Positions 57,612 through 64,000 of a stretch of 64,000 bases of DNA are shown here, piece after piece. Source of the DNA: Suilimivivens sp964402925 (GTDB lineage: Bacteria > Bacillota > Clostridia > Lachnospirales > Lachnospiraceae); the NCBI GenBank assembly GCA_964402925.1, contig CAYOED010000007.1:1-64000 (forward strand), written 5' to 3'. The position numbers and the translations under genes were made by a program. The notes beneath the pieces are model-generated. The model did not search any database. It worked only from the letters and a program-made list of their open reading frames with translations, and was not told the DNA's origin. The stretch's first letter is position 1. The number at the start of each line of letters is the position of its first letter.

Positions 57612-58328
57612 TTACAATGCCGCAAAAATCTCTCCGATGCTTCCCTGTACCACCAGGTCTGCCGCACTGTCCCTTGCCGTGGGCGTCTTATTGATTAAGA
57701 TCAGCTTATTTCCATTATAATAGTCTATCAGTCCTGCTGCCGGGTAGACCACCAGTGAAGTGCCTCCAATAATCAGTACATCTGCGTTTCGGATATAAGA
57801 AATAGCATCCCTGAGCGTCTTATCATCCAGACCTTCCTCATACAGAACCACATCCGGTTTGACCCCAGCGCCGCATGCATCACATTTCGGTACCCCTTCT
57901 GCATGAAGCATATATTCTGCATCAAAGAACTTCCCGCAGCTTTCACAGTAATTCCGGAGGACGCTGCCATGGAGCTCTAAGACCTTTTTGCTCCCTGCCG
58001 CCTGGTGAAGACCATCGATGTTCTGGGTAATGACTGCCCGTAGTTTCCCCTCCTGCTCCCACTTGGCAAGTTTCAAATGTGCAGCATTCGGCTTCGCTCC
58101 AAGGCAGAGCATCTTGTCCTTATAAAAACGGAAGAACTCCTCAGGCTTTTGCCTGTAAAAGGTGTGGCTTAAAATAGTTTCCGGCGGATAATCATATTTT
58201 TGATTATAAAGCCCATCCACACTTCTGAAATCGGGAATGCCGCTTTCCGTGGAAACACCGGCTCCGCCAAAAAATACAATATTGTCGCTGCCATCTATGA
58301 TTTCTTTTAATCTTTCAATCTGATTCAT
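57612..58328 (-). CDS. cobB: NAD-dependent protein deacylase (sirtuin)
   Basis: This 238-residue sirtuin contains NIVFFGGAGVSTESGIPDFRS, TQNIDGLHQAAGSKKVLELHGS with the catalytic His, a four-Cys zinc site (CESCGKFFD and CDACG) and IIGGTSLVVYPAAGLI. It removes acyl groups from lysines using NAD. The position of an extended zinc-loop is normal. It is alone, downstream of a plus-strand divergent ydcF-like gene. Confidence 0.92.
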   Translation of the reverse strand: MNQIERLKEIIDGSDNIVFFGGAGVSTESGIPDFRSVDGLYNQKYDYPPETILSHTFYRQKPEEFFRFYKDKMLCLGAKPNAAHLKLAKWEQEGKLRAVITQNIDGLHQAAGSKKVLELHGSVLRNYCESCGKFFDAEYMLHAEGVPKCDACGAGVKPDVVLYEEGLDDKTLRDAISYIRNADVLIIGGTSLVVYPAAGLIDYYNGNKLILINKTPTARDSAADLVVQGSIGEIFAAL

Positions 58329-58563
58329 CTTAATCCTCCATTTCCAACCGGCTTATCTGACTAAAATCAGTTTACTACATGCAAATAAGTTGTTCAACTG
58401 CATTTACCTTATTTCATTAAGTAAACTTTAATAGTTTCTTAATTTTGATTTCTACTACCCTATTTTTCTTTTTTTAATGTTAAAATAACTGCAAGATCAG
58501 AAGGTTGAACTGTTACCGCAGTAATAACATTCTGCCTGCGTATCTTGACATAAAAGTTTCAGA

Positions 58564-59319
58564 ATGGAGAATAATATGTATCTTATTTTACTTTTATTGG
58601 GCATCATTTCAATAGGTTATTTTTTATGCATTGCTTTTTTCATAGGACATGGGACCAACTTTTATTTTATATGGCTGTTTTTCGGAATCGGGGCAATTGC
58701 TTTTGCAATTCTTTTGAAAAAAGGAGTCTGGTCGCAGCACTTTCCTCTTTGGTTTAGAAGAATCTTTGTGACGCTGGCAAGTCTTGGGGGCATTTTATTC
58801 ATAATTGTTGAAGGATGTATTATCAGCGGATTTTCACAGAAGGGACCTGACGGACTTGATTATCTTGTGGTTCTGGGTGCGCAGATGAAGGCGAGCGGTC
58901 CTTCCAAAGCACTCCAATACAGATTAGATGAAGCTATTCGTTATCTGGAAGAAAATCCGGACACACAGGTCATCGTATCAGGCGGTCAGGGACCGGATGA
59001 ACACATATCGGAAGCGCAGGGGATGTATGACTATCTGGTAGAAAAGGGCATTTCACCCAACCGGATCATATTAGAAGATCAATCGAAAAACACTTTCCAG
59101 AATCTTACATTTTCAGCGGAATATCTGGACAAAGACAACGACCTTGTGGGCGTGGTAAGTAATAATTTTCATGTATTCAGGGCTACGAAAATCGCTAAGA
59201 AGGCTGGATATGAGAATGTATATGGAATTGCCGCTAAGGGAGAGCCTTTTTTGCAATATAATAATATGATGCGGGAATTTCTGGGTGTAGTGAAAGATTT
59301 TCTGGTTGGGAATATGTAA
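58564..59319 (+). CDS. YdcF family membrane protein
   Basis: This 251-residue protein has four N-terminal hydrophobic segments (~4-90) and a DUF218/YdcF domain: LDYLVVLGAQMKASGPSKALQYRLDEAIRYLEENPDTQVIVSGGQGPDEHISEAQGMYDYLVEKGISPNRIILEDQSKNTFQN. The SGGQG and EDxSxNTxxN motifs are intact. Members (SanA, YdcF) act in envelope processes; biochemical function is not settled. Confidence 0.85.
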   Translation: MENNMYLILLLLGIISIGYFLCIAFFIGHGTNFYFIWLFFGIGAIAFAILLKKGVWSQHFPLWFRRIFVTLASLGGILFIIVEGCIISGFSQKGPDGLDYLVVLGAQMKASGPSKALQYRLDEAIRYLEENPDTQVIVSGGQGPDEHISEAQGMYDYLVEKGISPNRIILEDQSKNTFQNLTFSAEYLDKDNDLVGVVSNNFHVFRATKIAKKAGYENVYGIAAKGEPFLQYNNMMREFLGVVKDFLVGNM

Positions 59320-59354
59320 CTCGTTTCATAATGCTCCTCAAATAATAACTGTGG

Positions 59355-60296
59355 CTATGTCAAATCAACTTCCATATATAATTGTTCCCTATAATTCCGG
59401 TCAGAAACTGCTCTTCTCAAATCCTCGCTTCTACCTCTATCCATAAGTTGCTTTACCAGTTTGGCAAAACGATTTTCACCCTCAACTCTTCCCTCTCTTA
59501 ATCCTTCTGCCAACCCCTCAGTTCGCCCTTCTACTCTTCCTTCTACTATTCCCTCGGCTCTTCCTTGTCTAACATACTGGTCAAATAATTCACACACTGT
59601 AACCTCATCCTCCTCTCTGATTCCCTGTTCTTTCATCCATGCTTCAATGTTCTCCGTATCTGTTTCTCCCGAAAGCACCTTAATCATCCTAATCAATGCC
59701 GCTTTATGTGCAATCTTTCTTTGGGAACGGTATCCGTTTCCCTCTGCAAGGAAATCCACCACTATCCGCATATCACTCTGAAAAAGTTTCCTCGTCTCTT
59801 CCGGCAGATAACGCATCTCGAACACATGGAGATTCAATTCATCGATATATTCCCATGCCTTCCCGCTTAGTTTCCTCTTTCTGAACAGCCTGCGGATGCC
59901 GCGGCTGCTTTTCCATCTGGAATGTCCCCAATACAATACAAACTCAATAACAGGAAAAATATTCTGCGTTTTCCCTTCATACTGTTCCCGATAAACGCCT
60001 CCCACATAGCCAGCCTTGCGCAGCAACATCTTGCCATCTGTCCTGCTCTGGTTGGCAATCAGGTACATGATGTTCACCTTCCCGTCTGCCATCTCATATT
60101 TGCACAAGTCCTCGTACTGGCTGCGCTGCTTCTCCATTCCCTGATAGATGGTCTCTATGGGACCTGCCAGCAGATTTTCTGCTTTTGCTACCTTTTCCCC
60201 CTGGTACAAAAGTACATTAATCACATCTGCCGCAATATCCGGGAATGCTACAAACTCCTTCTCTACCGTGTCTTTCTTTTCGTTGGTTTCTTCCAT
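59355..60296 (-). CDS. Rpn/transposase-31-like protein with altered nuclease motif
   Basis: This 313-residue protein resembles Lachnospiraceae Rpn-type (YhgA-like) proteins: KVNIMYLIANQSRTDGKMLLRKAGYVGGVYREQYEGK, then PVIEFVLYWGHSRW, and a Gly/Glu/Arg-rich tail of EG-R repeats near residues 245-270. Relatives have IENQ where this protein has IANQ, so the metal-binding Glu appears lost. A perfect AAAGGAGG site supports start 60296. It may be an inactive member or have kept only a binding function. Confidence 0.7.
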   Translation of the reverse strand: MEETNEKKDTVEKEFVAFPDIAADVINVLLYQGEKVAKAENLLAGPIETIYQGMEKQRSQYEDLCKYEMADGKVNIMYLIANQSRTDGKMLLRKAGYVGGVYREQYEGKTQNIFPVIEFVLYWGHSRWKSSRGIRRLFRKRKLSGKAWEYIDELNLHVFEMRYLPEETRKLFQSDMRIVVDFLAEGNGYRSQRKIAHKAALIRMIKVLSGETDTENIEAWMKEQGIREEDEVTVCELFDQYVRQGRAEGIVEGRVEGRTEGLAEGLREGRVEGENRFAKLVKQLMDRGRSEDLRRAVSDRNYREQLYMEVDLT

Positions 60297-60687
60297 TCGT
60301 CCTCCTTTTGTCAGACAGGCAAAACAGTGTCTCCTTCTGCAAAGGCGTTTTTCTCTGTTCCCTGCCCTATTTGATTTGAATTGGTAATAAAGCAAGGATT
60401 CTACTACAGATAATGCATCCCCCTGTGGGAATGCCTATTAGAAAATTAGATAATAGAACGAATTTCCGTTAGAATTTCTATGCTTTCATTTATTGTAGCA
60501 AAAGTTGCGTTTATCGTCAATAAAACATTTATTAAAAATTGATAAAGCGGAGCACAAATGTTGTTTTTATTAGTGCGAATTATTTCTTCCTTTCAAAGCT
60601 ATTCAGAAATATTTCATTATGATGCAACTTTGATGCATGCTTCCTGTATAATAAATAGCAGCGAATGGTACAAAGGAGGAAGCAGGC
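60297..60687. other. 391-bp intergenic region
   Basis: This lies between divergent genes. On the plus strand TATAAT at 60647-60652 is a likely -10 of the downstream lipoprotein gene without a clear -35. I see no RNA gene or repeat. Confidence 0.4.
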
Positions 60688-63133
60688 TTGCATAAACTGG
60701 CTACGAAAACCGGCATAGCATTTTTGATATTATTATTTTTAGTGCTGCTCTGGGGATGCAGCGAAAAACCTAATGAGCCAATACCGATCAGCAAGGAAAA
60801 AGCATATCCGGAAGAAGCATCACCTCTCCCGGAACCTGATGCGGACTTATCAGAAGATACACAGGCGGATTCGAACAGCGCATTCTTTTTCGAAGAGACA
60901 GATGCATGCGAAATCGGGCGTGCAGAGGCAGAAGTATATTGGCAAATTCTTTTAGATGACAATATTTTTCAAGATGACTCTATGAAACTTACAGGGCTTG
61001 TAATAGACGATATCGACGGAAACAATCAGAACGACATGTTGGTCATGGTTCTTGAGGCAGTGGAAACGCCTGCCTACCCTACCTACGGCTCCGGATACCT
61101 GTGGTTTTATATGAATGAAGATGAGCCTTATTGCTTTACATCTAATGACTGTTCTTTTTGCGGTTGGTTCGATGCTTTCTGGGCGGATATTGACAATGAT
61201 GAAAATATAGAAATCATCTTTTCCGCTCAAGGCAACGGAGTCGGTGCCGTAGGAGATTTTTACAAAGCGATTTTCAAGTATAAAGACCATAAAATTGAAC
61301 GAATGGAACTTCCTACTGATTTTGAATATGATTATGACTGCGGGCTTTGCATTTCCGTCTTTCAAGAGCCGGAAGAAAACAGCTACAGCGCCTATTGCCC
61401 ATATTTTAACGAGACAATTTCTTTTCGAGCACTCAATGTGGAAAATTGGCAGCTGCCTTATACCACACAGGAGGCAGGCAACAATGTAAGAGGTTTTTAT
61501 GACCTTCGCTGTGTGAAGTATGACGGGAAAAATGCGCTCCAGGCATCGGAATACTTATGCGGAGAAGGCGGAGTCATACATAACATTGCTACTGCAAAGT
61601 TTATCATTACATGGGATGAAGCAGGCACTCCTTCCGTTGATAAATGGTGGATTGAGGCTGATACAAATAACTGGGCAAACGCTCATGAGAGCAGAATCAC
61701 ATACGACAACGGCTATTACTATTATGCAAGCCAGTTGGATCATTACTATCTATACCGTGTCAAGGAAGACGGCAGTCAGCCTCAATGTCTGGCAAAGATA
61801 CACGCCGGAAATATTCTGGTGCAGGATGATTGTATTTACTTCATTAATTACAGCGATCAGCAGGGAATATACCGGATGAAAACAGATGGTTCCGGCAGAG
61901 AATTGCTGCTTGCAGATATCGATCAATTCGTATTAGCCGATTTCTATGATAGTCAGAATATTCATTATACCGGTTTTATTTATTGCAGCAGACTGGATCG
62001 GGGCCTGGAAAATATGGTGGTCAGCAGATATGACCTTGAAGGAAAAACTGAGAAAGAAATATGCAGTTTTGATTTTGATGGAAATATAGCAGTGTATGGA
62101 AATTACATTTTCTGCCTTTCTACACAATACGGTGAGGAGCGCGGTAAAATAAGCAGATATGAACTGGGAAATGGCGAGATAAAGCTTTTGCCTACTCCCC
62201 CCTGCGTGGACTTCTGCATCTATAACGGGCATATCTATGGTATTGATGAACAGACTGTGGAAGGTAAAAAGAAGATTTATGTTTATTGGATGGATCTAGA
62301 CGGAGAATCATGCAAGACCATCTATCAGAACCAGTTTGACTGCCCTAGGATTGAACGCTTAACAATATCTGATTTATATGCAACCGGAGAGGGGGTCTTC
62401 CTCCGCAAGTTCGTTTCATCCGAAGAAGGCTGTGACTGGTTTAAGCTGACAGATGCAGGAGCACTCGAAAAGTGGGAGGACGCAAGTGCAGTCCCATCTG
62501 TGCTGCCCGCATCAATGCTCGAATACGGAGAACTCAGAAGCGTCAAATCGGTAATGGAAAGCACCAAGGGCTATGAGGCTTATATGGCAGCTGACTTGGA
62601 ATACGAAGAATTTTACAGAACCGAAAATGGAGAAAAGTATAATCCATACACCATACGCTTACCGCAGTTCGGAAGCCAAAAACTTTTTTCAAATGCTCAA
62701 AGAAACCGACGACTCCATCTGGCATGACACCTGGCGCCAAAGCACAGAGTATGATTATATTTACATCGGAGAACACTATATCACAGTGGCACAATACGAG
62801 AGCGGCTACCAGGGTGGGATGCGAGAGTGGTATCTGGAAACGCCGGTCACCTTTGACAGGCAAACAGGAAGAGTAATCACTTTAGAAGAACTCCTTAATC
62901 TTTCGGAGCAAGAGATAACTTCAAAGCTGACAGCATCCATCTATAAGTATATGGAGTGCGTGTGGCGGGGCGATTTCTTTTTGACAACGAACGACATACT
63001 AACAGAAAAATATCATACAGACCAATTCTTCCTTTTTCCGGAGGGAATCGGTCTGTACTATCAAAGAAATGCCATAGACAGCAACGCAGCGGGGGATTTT
63101 GTGTTCATCATTCCATGGGATGAAATAAAGTGA
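60688..63133 (+). pseudogene. frameshifted lipoprotein gene (DUF5050-like plus RsiV-like domain)
   Basis: A TTG start with AGGAGG eight bases upstream opens a lipoprotein signal (LLFLVLLWGC lipobox). The first frame (60688-62727) encodes ~660 matching residues, with short repeats in the middle (QQGIYRMKTDGSGRELL, GNYIFCLS) like DUF5050 propellers. The natural continuation is in the +1 frame: AKNFFQMLKETDDSIWHDTW...YESGYQGGMREWYLETPVTFDRQTGRVITLEELL, an RsiV/DUF3298-type domain ending at 63133. The switch falls in the C-A5-C-T6 tract at 62676-62689. One extra base would explain it: a real mutation or an assembly error. Confidence 0.75.
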
Positions 63134-63190
63134 CGCTTCTTTACTTCCTGTATGAAGTACAATTGCAAATATTAAAAAATTATAAAGCGA

Positions 63191-63217
63191 TTGACAACTA
63201 ACTTTTTTACATATAAT
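63191..63217 (+). promoter_or_regulatory. promoter of the NYN gene leader RNA
   Basis: TTGACA (63191-63196) and TATAAT (63212-63217), 15 bases apart, with TATAAA (63217-63222) as an alternative -10. Transcription would start near 63224. Confidence 0.65.
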
Positions 63218-63250
63218 ATAAAAGTGTAGCAATGGTTACATGTTAATAAT

Positions 63251-63300
63251 GCTCTAGGCTGTACGTCTCTCAGTATATGAGAATGACCGAACCCTAGAGC
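63251..63300 (+). ncRNA. hairpin RNA / terminator-like leader of the NYN gene
   Basis: GCTCTAGG (63251-63258) pairs perfectly with CCTAGAGC (63293-63300), followed by CTTTTTATTTT. Inside, TCTCA (63268-63272) pairs with TGAGA (63278-63282). The shape is a ~75-nt transcript ending in a Rho-independent terminator 13 bp before the ribosome binding site of the NYN-domain gene. It is either an attenuator or a separate small RNA made from the same promoter. Confidence 0.6.
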
Positions 63301-63326
63301 CTTTTTATTTTAGGAGGTATTTACAT

Positions 63327-63998
63327 ATGAAAACAGCTATTCTTGTAGACGGCGGTTTTTATCGGCGCCGTGCCCAAAAAGCGCTTGGCAACATCAGTGC
63401 ACAGGACAGAGCTATTAAATTAGCCAACTACTGCAAAAGACACTTGAATTCTCACGGAGAAAACAATAATGAATTATACCGCATATTTTATTATGATTGC
63501 CCCCCAACTGCAAAGCGAATCTTTCATCCATTTTTGCAAAAGCAAGTAGACCTTTCAAAATCTGATCTATTTACATGGATGAATCAGTTTCTTGACGAAC
63601 TGAAAAAGAAACGAAAATTCGCCATACGTTTAGGGAAACTTGCCGAAGAGCAGGCACATTATACAATCCGTCCCGAAATTGTAAAAAAATTATGCAACGG
63701 AAAGCTTCCTTTTTCAGAACTTACCGAAACTGATTTCTGCATTGAAATAGACCAAAAAGGCGTTGATATGAAGATCGGTCTTGACATTGCCTCAATGGCA
63801 TATAAACACCAGGTTGAACAAATTATCCTAATATCGGGTGACAGCGATTTTGTGTCTGCTGCTAAACTTGCCCGGCGTGAGGGGATTGATTTCATTTTAG
63901 ACCCTTTAGGGGCACCAATAAAACCTGATTTGTTTGAACACATTGATGGTTTACGCACTTGTGACCGTGCATATACTCAAAGTAATGTCATAAATTAA
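63327..63998 (+). CDS. NYN domain protein (LabA/DUF88-like putative RNase)
   Basis: This 223-residue protein has the NYN (PIN-like) fold: TAILVDGGFYRRRA (first Asp), RIFYYDCPPTAKR, KGVDMKIGLDIASMAYKHQVEQIILISGDSDFVSAAKLARREGIDFILDPLG with the acidic residues of the metal site. NYN proteins are predicted metal-dependent RNases of RNA processing or decay. AGGAGG precedes the ATG, just after the hairpin RNA. The gene ends at the window edge with its stop codon inside. Confidence 0.85.
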   Translation: MKTAILVDGGFYRRRAQKALGNISAQDRAIKLANYCKRHLNSHGENNNELYRIFYYDCPPTAKRIFHPFLQKQVDLSKSDLFTWMNQFLDELKKKRKFAIRLGKLAEEQAHYTIRPEIVKKLCNGKLPFSELTETDFCIEIDQKGVDMKIGLDIASMAYKHQVEQIILISGDSDFVSAAKLARREGIDFILDPLGAPIKPDLFEHIDGLRTCDRAYTQSNVIN

Positions 63999-64000
63999 TT

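Noticed and set aside
62670..62692. Programmed ribosomal frameshift at A5-C-T6
   Set aside because: The zero frame reads CAA AAA CTT, out of phase with an A-AAA-AAC heptamer, and the shift needed is +1 without a stop codon at the site; mutation or assembly error is simpler.
1..64000. tRNA, rRNA, tmRNA or complete insertion sequences
   Set aside because: None were recognised; no transposase with flanking inverted repeats and no cloverleaf or rRNA motif was found by reading.

Overview
The window looks like the chromosome of an anaerobic, Gram-positive Clostridia bacterium, most likely a Lachnospiraceae gut commensal. The evidence is a moderately low G+C content, strong AGGAGG-type ribosome binding sites, a pyruvate formate-lyase fermentation locus, a bacterial 2[4Fe-4S] ferredoxin, spore-type cell wall genes (CwlD-like amidase, SleB-type hydrolase, GH18 protein) and sortase-dependent pili. 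No rRNA, tRNA, CRISPR array or complete insertion sequence was seen.

Layout. 1-7.3 kb: queT behind a structured preQ1-like leader; a membrane XRE regulator with a DUF4097 surface protein; a ~290 bp long inverted repeat; an 844-aa exported protein with a degenerate C39-like end; a METTL25-type methyltransferase. 7.5-8.7 kb: an Rpn/PD-(D/E)XK gene with an apparent internal deletion, plus remnants. 8.7-16.1 kb: a complete F-type ATP synthase operon (atpZ-I-B-E-F-H-A-G-D-C) with a consensus promoter; its c subunit carries the Na+-type ligand set. 16.2-20.3 kb: DUF402 protein, SleB-type hydrolase, rpiB, tsaC/Sua5, cwlD. 20.3-37.9 kb: one long minus-strand pilus operon behind a single strong promoter. 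It encodes a ~2430-aa fibro-slime adhesin, a major pilin, a class C sortase, a MoxR/DUF58/transglutaminase-fold trio, a second class C sortase and a pilin-sortase fusion, and it ends at a terminator. 38.1-40.0 kb: a small islet of toxin-antitoxin modules and gene debris. It holds a type I holin-like toxin with a convergent antisense RNA, a type III ToxN/AbiQ toxin with its repeat RNA, and broken pieces of Rpn and pfl genes. 40.0-42.7 kb: a naturally split pyruvate formate-lyase in three genes. 42.8-51.9 kb: DUF1858 protein, NhaC antiporter, MecA, GH18 protein, an HTH/DUF2975 pair, a repeat element, pflA, a structured RNA-like element, ferredoxin and a MerR-type regulator. 51.9-58.3 kb: gdpP-rplI-dnaB and rpsF-ssb-rpsR operons, a DUF951 protein and a sirtuin. 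58.5-64 kb: YdcF protein, an Rpn-like protein with a lost motif, a frameshifted lipoprotein gene, and a NYN-domain gene behind a small hairpin RNA.

Three systems stand out. The first is the split PFL: the catalytic core, a detached glycyl-radical domain, and a shortened paralogue of that domain in which the radical loop is replaced by a Cys-rich tail. The second is the pilus operon, where a sorting-signal pilin and a sortase are one polypeptide and where a transglutaminase-fold protein with Ser in place of the expected catalytic Cys is embedded. The third is the pair of RNA-based toxin-antitoxin systems, one of which uses a 40-codon toxin gene.

All calls come from reading the sequence and from family knowledge; no database search was run.
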